64,000 nt of DNA, taken from the NCBI RefSeq assembly GCF_000687475.1, contig NC_057318.1, positions 3,658,001 to 3,722,000 of the forward strand, written 5' to 3'. A program made the translations under genes and the position numbers. The notes beneath the pieces are model-generated. The model was not told the origin of the DNA. It saw only the letters and a list, made by a program, of their open reading frames with translations, and searched no databases. The DNA comes from Ustilaginoidea virens. Its lineage: Eukaryota; Ascomycota; Sordariomycetes; Hypocreales; Clavicipitaceae. This document shows, piece by piece, positions 23,001 to 35,570 of the stretch (position 1 is the stretch's first letter; each line of letters begins with the position of its first letter).

Positions 23001-25555
23001 AGCTTGGGATACGCATCCGTTGCGAGACTGTGCAACGTGTACGGCAATGCCTTCACCAACCAGGAGGTCAAGTTTCTGGTCGACACCATAGTAAGCAACA
23101 GAGAACCAAGTGCGAGAGCAGGATGTGCCATGGCTCTCGGCGCCATCCAAACCAAGGTGGGCGGAATGGCCGCTGGATATCATTTGAAAACCATCTTGGG
23201 AATACTCATGTCTCTGTGCAACGATCCCCACCCAGTCGTTCATTTCTCGGCTCTCGAGGCACTCTCCTTGGCTTCTGACGCTGCCGGGCTAAGCTTTGCG
23301 GGCTACGTTCCTGGCACTCTAGGAATGCTGGCGCAGCTCTACGTCTCGGAAACCCACCACGCGGAAATCGCGTCAGCAATGTCCATGAATCTAGAAATGG
23401 AACGGTCGACCCCGGCTGCCATTTGCAAGTGTGTCGATTCACTGATCAACGTGCTGGGGCCCGACTTGCAGGACGCCGACAAATCGAGGGACCTGATCCT
23501 CACGCTCATCGACGGGTTCCAAGACGAGAGCGACGTTTCGGTTGAACGGGCCTCCCTAGCGTGTCTAGAGCATCTCTCTCTCTATGCGCCGGGTCAAATG
23601 CGGTACGCCGACTACGTGAAGCTGCTGCAAAGGCATCTAACGTCGGACAATGCCGCTCTACGAGACGTGGCCGTTGATGGACTGCACAACATCATGAAGA
23701 GAGAGCCGCGGGATGTTCTGAGAGAAGCCGAGGACGGATTCGAGGAGCAGCTCTGGTTGGTCCTCGACACGGCACCCCATCATGACGGAATCAAGAACAT
23801 TGTGCGAAACTGGTTGCACCAGTCATGCCTTGATGAAACTTCGGAATGGCTGCAGCGGATACAGAGAGTGCTGAAAATGGTGAGGGCGAAGAGCGAACAG
23901 CAAGACGAGCCTCGGTCAGCTGGGGGGCTTCCCGACCTGCAAGATGAGGAAGTTGCCGGGTTCGCCGCCACGGACGGCACAGAGGGCAAAGAACATGCCG
24001 CTGCCAACGAGGCAGAACCGTTGAGGTGGCAGGTCCGGACGTTTGCTTTCAGTTGTCTCAACGACGTCTTTGCCATTGTCGCCAGGGATGCCGCTGCCCA
24101 CGGGGACTCTGCGGCGCAGGTGGCGCTGCAGAACAAGGTTGCCGAGGTCGTCCGCATGGCTTTCTCTGCCTCGACATCCGACATCTTGGAGCTGCGGATA
24201 TGGGGACTCAAGATGATTGGTGCTGTCCTCAAGATGTTTGGCAGGACCACCGATCCTGATTTCGAAGAAGCCATGCTCCTGGAGCAGTACCAAGCACAGA
24301 TCAGTTCTGCCCTGACCCCGGCGTTCGCCGCCGACTCGTCGCCGGAACTGGCTTCCGAGGCAGTCAATGTCTGTGCAAGCTTCATAGCAATAGGCGTCGT
24401 CACCGATGTTGACAGGATGGGCCGCATCCTCAAGACGTTGCTCACGGCCCTGGAGAATTTCTCCAGCGACAGTGAAAACGCGGGGATTGGAGACTTGAAG
24501 GGCCTGAGCAGCAATGCCCAAGTCATGGTCAAGATTGCAGTCTTTTCCGCCTGGGCGGAGCTCCAAGTAGCGAGCACTGAGCAAAAGTACTTGAGGGATG
24601 TGCTCAAGCCTCACATCGGCACCCTCACGCCGCTTTGGCTGGAATCCCTTCGCGAGTTTGCCCGGCTACGCTTCGAGCCCGATATTTCCATGACGCTGGG
24701 GCCGCCGTCTCTTTCTGGCAGCCTCGACGCCATCTACGCGGCGCTGAACCGGGAGACCTTGCTCCGGTTCTACCAAGACGCGTGGCTCAAGCTGGTCGAC
24801 GCAATCGCCAGCCTCATTGAGCAAGACAGCGAGTTCGTGTTCGACGCTCTGGACGGCAAGGAGGCGCGCCAGCAGGATGCGCCAGACAGCAGGGGCAAAT
24901 CGCCCACCATCAACTACCGAGACGAGCCCGTCGCCTTCTTCTTCGTCCTCTTTGGGCTTGCCTTTGAGGCTCTGGCCACCCGTCCCGGCCAGACCGACTC
25001 GCTCGCGACAAGAGAGCAGACTCTGGACATACTCGAGGCCCTGAAGAAGATTCTGCACCCGAGCGTCTCCGGCCACGCCATCTACAGGCCCGACGTCTTT
25101 GCCGAAACAATGGACTTGCTCGACCGCCTTGTCCTGACCGAGGGACTGGACATCCAGCGGGTCATTGTCGACGTTGCCCGGGCGCTGTGCGTCAGGCATC
25201 CCTCGGCCCGACGGCAGGCAGACGACGAGGGGGACTTGTCCGAGGACATTGACCAACTGTTTGAGCTGACGAGGATCATTGTCCTCGTCCTGTCCGGCTT
25301 GGTGCCCAACCTGTCGGAAGGCAACCAGCCCGTGCGCCACCAGATGAACGGGGAAGCCGTCATCCTCATCCGCAACTCGCTGGACGCGCTCGTTGACGCG
25401 GCAGAGGTGTTCCCGTCCATCATCAAGACGGATTTGCACGCGTGCATCGTCCACATCTTTGCCACCATTCTGGCGAACCCCAGCTGCCAGGAGCTCGTCG
25501 TGCCTCAGTCCCTTGCCATCCTGAAGCGGTTCGTCGCTAGCGTTCCCGCCGCGGC

Positions 25556-25588
<33 letters not shown>

Positions 25589-26415
25589 GGACAGCCTCCC
25601 TCCCCAAGCCCCGGTGCAAGGCTGCCTGCGCCGCTTCCTGTCGATATACCTCAACGCACAGAAGCGCCAGGAGCCGGCTTCGTTGGCGTGCGTCAAGAAT
25701 TGTCTTTTGGCCACGACGATTCTCTTCACCAGCGGCGAGAACCAGCTGCCTGCCAGCCTTTCGCTTGTCGCGCGTTATCTGGACGAGATGCTCGACTGCC
25801 TGACTGATCGAATGGTAAGCGGGTTGGGATTGGTTTTCTTTTCATCCTCCTCCCTCTCTTTTCCCTCATGCCTTCTCCCCCCCCTTATCTAAACGGGATA
25901 AGATGCCACCTTTCTGACTTGTGATTCCGCAGACCGCCAGGATTGCCGCCACCTGCACGCGCTCCTTGCTTCTGCAATCAGCCCCCACGGCTGCCGATCT
26001 CAGCATCGCCCGCCACCTCCTCCCGAGACTGATAGCGTTCGCCACCGACACGGAGCGCGAGGACCCCGAACGAGCGCGCTCCCACATCACCCACACGCTG
26101 TGCCTCTACGTCGGCACCGTCTCCAAGGACCGCGTGCCCGCCGCCATGGGGCTGGTGATTCCGACCCTGGTGACGCGCGCCGCGGGCGACGGCGAGGATA
26201 CCTACCAGGAGACCAGCGCCCGACTGCTGGAACTCGCGGCCGTCGATCAGGCAGCCTTCAAGGCGACGGTGGGGGCCATGAACGGCGGCCAGCGGGCCTT
26301 TTTGGAGGAAGTCATTCGCTCGGGGCAACAGGCCGGCAGCCGGGCGAGCCACCCATCGGCGACTGAGCACGGCCAGCCAACCATTACCCTAAAGATGAAT
26401 TTCGGCAACGCGTAG
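20091..26415 (+). CDS. LAA1: HEAT-repeat protein of the Laa1 / HEATR5 family
   Basis: Giant alpha-solenoid protein that binds AP-1 adaptor and helps recruit clathrin adaptors at the trans-Golgi and endosomes. Exon 1 20091..25814 and exon 2 25933..26415 (intron 118 bp, GTAAGC...GCAG) give 2068 residues, close to yeast Laa1 and human HEATR5B. Repeated two-helix units are visible throughout, for example SLGRCLAHIFGKGDRKLL, RHAAVLCLGDVFAAAGD, RAGCAMALGAIQTKVGGM and HPVVHFSALEALSLASDAAG. The N-terminal block ELFLLKFVSDLKRH...QLYLKKEIFQIIN...PCRVIRNSLGRC matches the family start. A serine run of about 11 residues encoded by AGC codons (about residue 1823) lies in a loop near the C-terminus. The ATG at 20091 is the first in frame. 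The family call is strong; yeast-like Golgi function is inferred. Confidence 0.9.
25555..25588 (+). repeat. In-frame AGC (poly-Ser) microsatellite
   Basis: About ten AGC codons in the Laa1-like gene encode a serine run followed by acidic residues. Likely length-variable between strains. Confidence 0.85.
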
Positions 26416-26459
26416 GTTGTCCACGACATGGCTGGCGTCACACGACGAGACGACGAGCC

Positions 26460-26508
<49 letters not shown>

Positions 26509-27336
26509 CTTCTTGTCAAGCAAAACTACGTGTCTCGCAACGGGACCCGACCCCCCCCGCAGATATGCAAGTCTCGGCACCAGCAGCTTCCAAGGGTTAT
26601 TTTCTTCTTGGCCATCTCGCGGGTTTTGGTCTTTTTTTCTTTTTCTTTCCCGGTATTGCAGAGCATCCTTCTGGAGTTGCACGGTAGGTATGGCGGGTGG
26701 CACGCGGCAGTGCAGGGCTCCTGGCATCATCTTCCTCCCCTGCTGAGGACGGTCTACTGCACGGATTACGCCGAATATGTAGAGCCGGAACAAGCATTTG
26801 CTGGCGAATCTAAGGGGGTGGGGGGGGGGGCCAAAGTCCCCGAGCTGTCTATTGTGTGGTACATGTACTTGGGAACTCTTCAAAACTATGTCGCCCACGA
26901 GGTCGGTTGCTAGATGTACTTATAAAAGAGCAAGTCTATTTATTCTCCTTGTACGACCAGCAATCACATCACGGCATTGCACTGTCTGTACGGAGTAGTC
27001 CCAGTGTTACAGTTGCGCGTCACACGCCATCCGTCTTATTTCACTGGACGCCCGCGACAACCCAGCGTCCACCTCGTCCAAATCAGTCGCTGCGGTGTAC
27101 TGTCCGCTAGCTAGCTTTTCCAGTCCGCTCACACGCAAGGAGTACCTGCCGTCCGCATCCCCTTGGGGAAAATCTCCGGCATCCCGCTGCGTTCGTATGC
27201 AGCCCCGTCGGCGTCGTGCAACGCTGCCTGTCTGAAGGGGTTGTCGACTTTCCAGCGTCGTCGTCGTCTGCCCAAAAAGGAGCGTTTTGTTTTGTTCGTC
27301 TCTTTTCTTTTTTTTTGTGGGAAGAGGCATGTTTTC
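26416..27336. other. Convergent 3' intergenic with CAG microsatellite
   Basis: 3' flanks of the Laa1-like gene and of the two-RRM gene. A run of 14 CAG triplets (26464-26505) starts about 50 bp after the Laa1 stop codon. A G homopolymer lies at 26820-26830 and a TACGGAGTA motif at 26990. Short ORFs through the CAG run (poly-Gln on plus, poly-Leu on minus) are treated as repeat artefacts. Confidence 0.5.
26464..26505 (+). repeat. (CAG)14 microsatellite
   Basis: Perfect CAG triplet run in the presumed 3' untranslated region of the Laa1-like gene. Confidence 0.95.
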
Positions 27337-29149
27337 TCACGTTTCGGGCACGAGTTCAAGTGAGTTTCTCGGCCGGTGTGTAGAGGATCCGTAGGCTATC
27401 ACTGGACCGGAAAAGATGTCTTCTCCGGAGACGGCGTTGTGGCATTGAGCGTGGGCGGATGCGGATGGCGAGGTGGAGCCTTTGCTTTTGGCTTTGCGGT
27501 GCTTCCAATCGTTGTGTCGGCGGGTGGGCTTGCTCTCCTCGTCGTGCTTGGAGGGCTGCCGCGCTGGCCACGGTGGCCTCGGGTCCTTGGAGCACCTCGG
27601 CCCGTGTGGTTGCGGCTGGGTGCCTCCTGCCATTGGCCTCGTCGACACGACGCGCCCTTGGAATAGTTTCTGATCTAGTATGCGGACGGCTGCTTCGGCG
27701 GCGGCGGGGTTCGACAGCGTCACGAGGGCGTAGCCGTGGATCCGGCCTTTCGGCTCGAGCAGCGGTATTTCCAGGGCGGTGATTGCAGACGAATGTTCGC
27801 CGATCTGGTGGCGGATCCAGTTGGAAACGTCGCTCGCCCTCGCCTTGCGCTGTATGGACGTGACCAAGACCCTGCGAGCCTCCTGGGCAGTGTGCGCCCG
27901 TCTCTGGTGGGCGTCGGCGGACAAGGACGACGGCGTCCCGGATGCGCTTCTACAAGATAGGCAGGCGTGAGACGGATGCAGGCTGCTGTACTGGGATTCG
28001 ACCGAGGGCGGTCCCACGAACGGCGAGCCGCGGCCGAAATGGCCGGTAGCAGCCACGGGGCTGGGGTCGGCGGGAGGCTGCTGCTCGTAGTAACCAAAGC
28101 CAGGTGCGTAGGGGAGACTGCGGTTGCCCGTGGCGTCCAGACATGCGTTGTACGCTTCCGGCATCGTCGCGTAGGAACCCAAAACTGGTGGGCCGCCGTA
28201 GGCCGGTGTAGTGGTCACTGCCACCGCGACTGGACCAGCCGGGCAAGCAGCTGACGGTGCGAGACGGCCAAGTTCTCGGTCCGAGCTAAGCTGCGCAGGG
28301 TCAGAAATCGCCTTTTCAGTCGGTGGCCAGGGGAGCAAAGAATGAAGGACGCCGAATTCCCCCACACAGGAACAATGATGGACGATACCTCTTCCAGACA
28401 ACTCGGCGCGCGAGGCAGCATGGCATCGGGGCTGGTAGACTCGGAGGCATACAAGTCCCAGTGGCCGGGGCTGCTATACGTGGCCGCTCTTGAATCATCA
28501 ACGAGCTCCTTGATCTTGATGGACTCGGTCCTGTTCTTGTCGGAGGCAATGATGGCTCGGTTGCGGAAGTATTCCTTCTTCAGACGGGCTACGTCGGGAG
28601 TCTCTCGGTTAGCGTTGCGTCCAAAAACCAGAATCCTGGGGGCGCAGTGGTCGGGTCAACACGAAGGCCCGCGAGTCGCCCGAAAACAAAATGGCTGGAC
28701 CAGGTGTTGGTGGGAATAAAGGGGGGTGGAGGTTACACTCACCCCATGCTCTGTTGAAGTTGTCTTGCCCGCGCAGCCGAATCCAGCCCGAAGTACTGGA
28801 TTGAAAGAGCTCGACGTGGTCCACATGGCAGTCGATCCGCAGCCAATCTTTAAAGTCCTGCCATGAAGTACCAAAGGGCAACTGCCATGCGGGCAAGGTT
28901 TTGTTAGGGAGGAGTTCATGGTGGTCTCGAGTGTGCAACATTGTGTTGAAGAGGGGACGAGATGCAGAAGGAACGAGGACAAGGAGAAAGAAGGGGTCGA
29001 GAGAGAGTCTAGGCCAAGCACAGACTTGGCAGTTCTCTACGAACATTGCAGATGGGCATGTAGTAGATTCCAGTCTTGTCGCCGGGTTCGACGTCTGCCA
29101 TGATGACTTTCTTGTCGGAACCACCGTGGCGAGACATGGTCTTTGGCAT
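27337..29149 (-). CDS. Two-RRM RNA-binding protein
   Basis: Predicted 465-residue protein with exons 29045..29149, 28743..28881, 28389..28588 and 27337..28290. RRM1 (about residues 28-105) is split over three exons: GIYYMPICN | LPFGTSWQDFKDWLR...VDHVELFQSSTSGWIRLRGQDNFNRAW | ARLKKEYFRNRAIIASDKN; the pieces join only with the acceptor ending GACGTAG, which sets the frame. A Pro/Tyr/Gly-rich linker follows (PGFGYYEQQPPADPSP), then a second RRM-like domain (RRVLVTSIQRKARASDVSNWIR...GYALVTLSNPAAAEAAVRIL, about residues 285-375), then a basic Ser/Lys-rich tail. Such proteins act in nuclear mRNA handling, but I cannot assign the precise ortholog. Start at 29149; an alternative in-frame ATG is at 29137. 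Confidence 0.85.
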
Positions 29150-30912
29150 TGGGCCTCCAGACGATCGGCGGTATAAAGTGACTAGACTCAACTGGGTAAT
29201 GGCGATGTTGAAATAAGAAAAGGCAGGTTTTTTTTTTTTTGTTTTTTGTTTTTGTATTTTTGCTTTTTCTTTGCTTTTTTTTTTCCTTTTCTTCTTCATG
29301 AAACAGAGACACGACAGGTCCTGGGAGGACGACGTTGTTCTTTTTACCGTGGCCGGTGCCGTGTGACGAGAGGCGGTTCAGTCGGCAATATGATTTCTCG
29401 TGTTTTTATCGCAGGATCAAAAGCAAAGTTGAGCAAAATATCCGCTCACGATGAAGCTTTTCGAGGGTAGGCATGGAAAGAGAATCGCTGGTGTGGTCCG
29501 AGGCCGAGAAATCCAATCCCTTGGTTGCAAGGAACGGGCAGCCAGCCTTTCCAAGCCACTTTGCCATTCAAAAAACGTCAAGAGACGTACAGGATATTTC
29601 AGTACATCTGGCTCAACCGATTCCGCTTGAGGGTTAGAAGAACTCAAGAGCGGAAGGAAGGGGGGAACAGATTCTGCAGACGGCCTTGCCTGCCATGCGG
29701 ATTCGCCTGTCCAGCCATCGGGATGGGACCAAGGGCAGCAGACTTGTCGTGCTTGCAACAGACAGAAAAGTGCGCCGCTCTAGCCAGAGGGTGTTACTCG
29801 AGACGGAGAGCGGGCGGCAGATGCTCGCTGCATTGTTCCGTCGCTCCTCCAACATCCAGGTAGCTGGCTCGCTTCGCACCAATGCTTGAGCAACTGCGAG
29901 CCCCCGAGGACCCCGGTTGCTTGGCGCTTGGTGCTTCGTGCTTGGGCACGTAGGTCTGTCTCATGGCTCTGTACGAGGAGAAAGAAGAACAAGAAGAAAA
30001 GGAAAACGGCCAGATGCGTCTTCTGATCTGTTTGTTGGCTGGCTGGGTGGTTGGTGGCTGAATGAATGGCTGCTTGGGCCGTTGTCGCTGCCTCAACCCT
30101 GTCCGGAGGGGAAAATTGAAATCATTACAATGGAATCCGTAAGGAGTCGTACCCAGCGGACATGCCAACAGTCCTCCGGACCCCTGCCTTCTTTTTACTC
30201 GGTACTACTGTGCGTAGATTCCCGTTTTCCCGGCTCTTCTGAAAGCAAATGGACTTTCAAGGAGAATAGTCTGTATTCGATGCCGCTTGCACATATGGGA
30301 CCCCTGGACCTTGTTTGTCAGATCTATGGCCTACCTTTCCAGGTCATGGTTTCTCCCCAAACTTTGGCACCAGAGTACCCTGCCTGTGGCTGCTCAGCTG
30401 CGGCGAGTCATAGGCCGCGACATGTCGACGCATGAGAACCTGAGGTGCCCAACATCGGTGAGAGACTCGCTCTGCCATGAGTTGGTTGCGTATTCCCCAT
30501 ACAAGGGGACTTGGGCATCCTCCTTTCAATTTGATGATGCCGCATTTGGCGACGGGCATCACAAGCGTGAGGAAAGAGGAAACATTGTTGTAAGTCGAAG
30601 CTTCAGGACGCCCTTGCGCTGTTCGTTTGGACTGCGACGCCACACAGCTACGCCCAGGCAAGCGCAGGAAACCAGGGTTCTCCGCCAACTAAAAGAAGAC
30701 CCCTGGCAATCCGACCCCTGTCGGTTCAAGTCTACTTACAGACCACTGCGTACCGAGTACTCCGTTCATCTAAGGCCGTTTCTCTTGAACCAGACACATT
30801 CCCCTGGGTGGTGCCGCGGTACCCTTGCCAAGGGCAATCGTATGTACTGGAAGCCACGAGCCACCATATAGTTTGACGGGTTTGCGAGCGACGCGACTGC
30901 TTGTTCGCCAAT
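29150..30912. other. Intergenic, 1.76 kb
   Basis: Lies between the start of the two-RRM gene and the 3' end of the WD-repeat gene, both on the minus strand. T-rich tracts lie at 29226-29290 and a TACTCCGT motif at 30757. A 194-codon plus-strand ORF (30287-30871) shows no recognisable domain. Nothing is called. Confidence 0.5.
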
Positions 30913-32724
30913 TCAGGTTTTAGTGTGCCGGAATGAAAAGGTATCTTCTAGGGTTGAAATATCCTCCGCCAAGTCGATAGGCTCGAGCCCGTCCCGTCCC
31001 GAAGCGGAACCATCAGACTCGGATCCTCTTTCTGCAGCTTGCCACGGGTTCGCCTCCTGTTCCCAATCTGCAAGTGAGAGCAGGACGTACTGCTGTGCAT
31101 CGGATACCAACAGTTGCGGAGAGTCGGTTTCATGATTAAGCCACGAGAACTGCAGCCTTGGCCCGTGTGCATCACAGCCAGGCAGATATTTCTCTACATC
31201 CAACCACACAGGTCCGGGCGACAACGGGTCCCAAACGTAAGATGCAACATGCTTGCCTTCTTCTCGGCAGGAAATCAAGAGAGTTTCTCGGGACGTTGGA
31301 TGCCAGTAGAAACTGATCACTGAATGAAATATGATAACTGCCCGCAGCTCTCCAGCAGCCAGGTCCCAGATCCAGATAGTACCCGGAGACTCATCCAGTC
31401 TAGTTGCCAAGAGCGTAGACGAGGCATCGAAAGCGCACAGGGAGCAGCCTGTTCGCGCATCCACAGAAAGCAGCATGTTTTCGGCCATGGAAGGTGGTGA
31501 GACAGCCTGAGCTGCTCGTAGAAAAGCATGAACGTCGCCTCCGTTCACTCTGCTGCTTACCTGCTCCTGCCAGACCTAGAATAAAACTGTCGTGTCAGTT
31601 ATTATAATAAAAGAAAATAAAATTAAAACCAGAGGAAATATATCGACCTAACGAGAAAAAAAAATATAACAATAATAAAAAGGACAAAACTCCGACATCA
31701 ATGCTGCAAAAATGTGACAGAGGGTTGCGTACCTGAAGCGTCTCACACGGACTGACCGCAAGAGGATGCCATAAACTCATCAAGGCTCGCCAGATCCCTG
31801 TTCGTAGGACAGTAACGCCGCGGCTGTGATCCCCGACGGCGCATAGTTCCGAGTCACAGCTAAGCTGACAGCTTTTAATGCCCGGTTCCATGTCGAGCTT
31901 GGTGCTGTCTGTTGGATTCGATGCCAAACTGGAGGCTTCTAGAGTCCGAAAATGTTGCCCGTCTGAGGCGTAGATGAAGAGCCGTCTCCCTTGCACGGGA
32001 GACTCCCACAAAAGAATCCATTGGCCGTCAGGGGTCCATTTGATCTCTTGCGCATCAGTAGATCCCGGGTACCATGACCGGATTATTTGTCGAGTAGAAG
32101 GATGGTGGATGCTGACCATGTCCTTCCCGCCCATCCTCGTGAGCACCAGGAGATGGCCCGTCCTGGGTCGGATTGAAAAGCATCGCGACGCCGACGACGG
32201 TTGGCAAAACTTGGGATTGCCGACTTCAACCGCCCTGGAGCTGGCAAGGTCAAAGATGCTTAACCTCAGGCCAGACGGAGCACATGCCAGGACTTCTGTA
32301 TCACTGGCTCCGAATTCGACCAGGGACAGCCTGCCGCCAGTGGGAGCAGCAGGACACTGGATAGTGGCATAAAGTGAGGAGTCACACGCCGAAAAGACTC
32401 GAATCTGATCACCGGCAGAGACCAGAATGTTGCTGGAGCAAGCAGACCATGAGCATGTGGTGATGGGCTCGGTGAGCTCTGGGGAGAGTTTCACAGCATA
32501 AACGGTCTGCAAGGTCGTGGTTGACCGAACAAGAATCGCGGATGAGGTCAGCACTGCCACAAGCCGTCCATTTGGACTGGGTATGCAAAAGAGAGAGGCT
32601 GCACGTGTTTCGTCAGCTGTGGCTGTCTTTTTTTCCAATGGTTTTGGTCCGACTACTTTTGGAGGGTCTTCTCACATTTGAAGGGCTGGGAGTGATGTAG
32701 CGGCGCCAGCGGAGAGATTTGCAT
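30913..32724 (-). CDS. WRAP73: WD-repeat protein WRAP73 / Wdr8 type
   Basis: WD40 beta-propeller protein; fission yeast Wdr8 works with Msd1 at the spindle pole body to anchor microtubule minus ends, and the human relative acts at centrosomes. Exons 32676..32724, 31733..32598 and 30913..31575 give 525 residues. The first exon encodes only MQISPLAPLHHSQPFK and joins as FKSSLFCIPSPNGRLVAVL, matching the family's opening FKxSSLxxxSPDG. Typical blades follow: TTCSWSACSSNILVSAGDQIRVF, EIKWTPDGQWILLWES, ALMSLWHPLAVSPCETLQVWQEQ, STVWIWDL-like GTIWIWDLAAGELRAV, and YWHPTSRETLLIS. The C-terminus is acidic. An optional splice donor (GTAAGC) follows VWQEQ, but the frame reads through and I kept it unspliced. 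A CDS start in the tiny exon is inferred from family fit. Confidence 0.85.
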
Positions 32725-33164
32725 GTCTGCCGCGATGGGGTGTTGCGGGGGTTATGCGGGAAACGACAGCCGTCGCGGCATTGGCAGTTGGGTAGGGGAG
32801 GATAATGGTTGTCTCGTGTCGTGTGTTTTCTTTGACTTTTGTTCTGTCGTTGGTTGTGTGACGACGACGTGTGATGTGTGTGGAGGAGATTCTGATGGGA
32901 AGAAAGCATGAAGGACAAAGGGGACAATTTGCTGAGTACCCAACGCGTACAAAATGTGTGACCCCGAGAGAGTGTTTGGAGCCAGCTCACTTACAGAGCA
33001 GCAGGTGATGCGATGCGTCTTGGGACTCGGTCTGACTGTTGAATTTCGCGCCGTCCTTGAGCGTGAGCCTGAGATGTCAAAACCACTGAATCTCCACAAA
33101 AAAAAGGGCACCTTATCGGATAAGTTCTAAGTGCTGAGAAGCTCAAAAAATGAATGTTGTACAT
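32725..33164. other. Upstream region of WRAP73-like gene, 440 bp
   Basis: Promoter and leader of the WD-repeat gene on the minus strand, ending at the tRNA-Thr 3' end. No further feature is recognised. Confidence 0.4.
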
Positions 33165-33236
33165 TGCCCGCGGCCTGGATCGAACAGACGACCTTGTCAT
33201 TACGAGTGACACGCACTACCACTGTGCTACGAGGGC
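33165..33236 (-). tRNA. tRNA-Thr (anticodon CGT)
   Basis: The minus strand folds as a 72-base intronless tRNA: acceptor GCCCTCG/CGCGGGC, D arm GCAC-AGTGGTA-GTGC, anticodon arm TGTCA-CTCGTAA-TGACA (perfect stem, anticodon CGT reading ACG, threonine), variable AGGTC, T arm GTCTG-TTCGATC-CAGGC and discriminator A. Internal promoter boxes lie within the D and T arms. The acceptor stem carries one T-C mismatch at the fifth pair, which may be tolerated or may mark early decay. Confidence 0.88.
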
Positions 33237-34207
33237 GAAATGTACAACTCCTATTTGAGTTGCGAATGAGGCAGACTATTGCGCACTATATAAGGTAGCT
33301 ATGTAAAACGGGACCCAGCCGAACTTTTATTCATGAGCTTCGCAGTTCTGCAGTCTGTGCTCCCTCCGTAGATTCAGTAACTGTGTTGCCACGACGTGAA
33401 AGGCATCAAATGCAGCAGCACACTGCGTACCCACGGCGTTGACGCTATTTTCATGAGCTGATAAAAAGGGTCTGGCGTGATTCCATCGACTTTTTCCTGG
33501 CCTCGTCCCTTCTAAGTCCTGTTACAGAACGGTGAGCATACCCCAATCCAGGCTCCGAGGACTTCACCACCATGTTCTTCGCACTGGCGACGATCTGCAA
33601 CATCCGCAGCACAAGAATCCTACGCACAAAATCCCACCCAGTAAGCGAGTCCCATGAGGGAGAAGAATGCAAGAGGAACATTGTTCCGAAAGTTCATATT
33701 TTCAAATATCAAAAGAATGGGCCATCCGGCTACCCGGCAGGCAGTCGGCCGCAGTTACCATGTTACGTGTACCCCGCCTCACCGAAGTCGTCTGCCCCCC
33801 GTTTAGGCCTAGCCCGGGCTGTCTTTTGCTAAATCGCCACGGCGGCGGGTGGCGACAACTGGCGAGGCACCCCAACGCAACGCGACCCGCCTCTGCCTCG
33901 ACGACATATTTCGCAACAACACCTCGCCTCCTCGAGCTCACAGGTCCGGACTCCGGAGTAGAATAGCCACTGCGTAGCGACGTCTGGCCAACCACCTGCC
34001 TGTAAGCTGGCCCATCGCTCTCGACTGATTCTTCTTCCCCCACCGTGGTTCGAATCGCTCTCTGGCTCCCCCTCATTCAACATGGACATGGTATAGAGCC
34101 CTTGTCCTTCTACTCCGACGCCAACTTCAGAGCCCAGACTGCCACGGCTGTTCGTCCTGCATTCGTTCGTTGACCTGTCAGTTACGGACTCGGTGTCAAA
34201 GCCCAAG
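33237..34207. other. Intergenic, 0.97 kb, upstream of moaA-moaC gene
   Basis: Lies between tRNA-Thr and the molybdenum cofactor gene. Short ORFs on both strands overlap the leader and show no domain. No nitrate-response or other operator is recognisable by eye. Confidence 0.4.
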
Positions 34208-35537
34208 ATGCAGATCGCCACCAGAAGTGTCTCCGGTGCCGTGCCACGTGTTTGGCGCCGTTGTATGCCGTCAACCGGTCGGCGGCAATTATCCAACTCG
34301 ACACCAATACAGCTCGGGACATTGGGGTTGGCCCAAGACAATGTATCCGACCGGGGACCTTCTTTCGATACCGGAACCGCACTCCCGCGGCGAGATCGGA
34401 TCCGCGACGCGAAGCCGTTTTCAGAGTTTCTGACGGACAAGTTCCACCGCAAGCACGACTACCTGCGCATATCAGTAGCCGAACGATGCAACCTGCGCTG
34501 CGTGTACTGCATGCCAGAAGAAGGGGTTCCCTTGTCCCCGAGCCGGGAATTGCTCACCACCCCGGAGATTGTGATGCTATCCTCCACCTTTGTCTCGCAA
34601 GGGGTGAGCAAGATTCGACTCACCGGTGGCGAGCCAACTGTCCGGCGAGATATCCTCCCCCTGATGCAACAAGTCGGGGCTCTGCGAAAGCACGGTCTCA
34701 AAGAACTCTGCATCACCACAAACGGCATATCGCTGCACAGGAAGTTGGACGGCATGGTTCAGGCAGGCCTCACGGGCATCAACCTGAGCCTCGACACCTT
34801 GGATCCGTGGCAGTTCCAAATCATGACCCGGCGGAAGGGACTGGACGCTGTGCAGAAAAGCATCGACAGGATCCTCGAGATGAACAAGCTTGGTGCGGGC
34901 ATCAAGCTAAAGATCAACTGCGTCGTGATGCGGGGGGTCAACGATGGCGAGATGCTTCAGTTTGTGGACATGACTCGACACAAGGACCTCGAGGTACGAT
35001 TCATCGAATACATGCCATTCGACGGCAACAAGTGGAACAGAGGCAAAATGCTGGGTTACTCGGACATGTTGCATCTCATCAAGGAGAAGCACCCTGGGTT
35101 GCAAAAAGTCACGGACCACAGGAACGACACCAGCAAGACTTGGCACATTCCCGGCTTCGTCGGTCGCATCGGGTTCATCACAAGCATGACGCACAATTTT
35201 TGCGGATCCTGCAATCGTCTGCGCATCACGAGTGACGGCAACCTCAAGGTGTGTCTCTTTGGCAACACAGAGGTGTCCTTACGAGACATGCTGCGGCAGT
35301 CCAACGGCGGGAACCCCATCGACGAAGAAGCCTATGAAGCATTGAAGCGAGGTGAATCGAGGCGGAGGCAGGGGATGGGTTCTCTGGAGCAGCCACCCGG
35401 AATGGCACTCAATGAAGCCGAGCTGCTGAATATCATCGGCATGGCGGTGAAGAATAAGAAGGCCAAACATGCAGGGCTTGGTGAGTTGGAGCATATGAAG
35501 AATCGACCGATGATCTTGATAGGTGGGTGAGCGGCTT

Positions 35538-35570
<33 letters not shown>

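Noticed and set aside
24666..25619. 317-codon minus-strand ORF, and 23780-24607 minus
   Set aside because: Antisense shadows of the GC-rich Laa1-like exon; the plus strand carries clear HEAT repeats.
26428..26913. 161-codon plus-strand ORF starting MAGVTRRDDEPEQQQ
   Set aside because: Open frame across the CAG microsatellite in the Laa1 3' flank, with no domain after the repeat.
30287..30871. 194-codon plus-strand ORF
   Set aside because: No recognisable motif, no codon texture of a real gene and no splice continuation.
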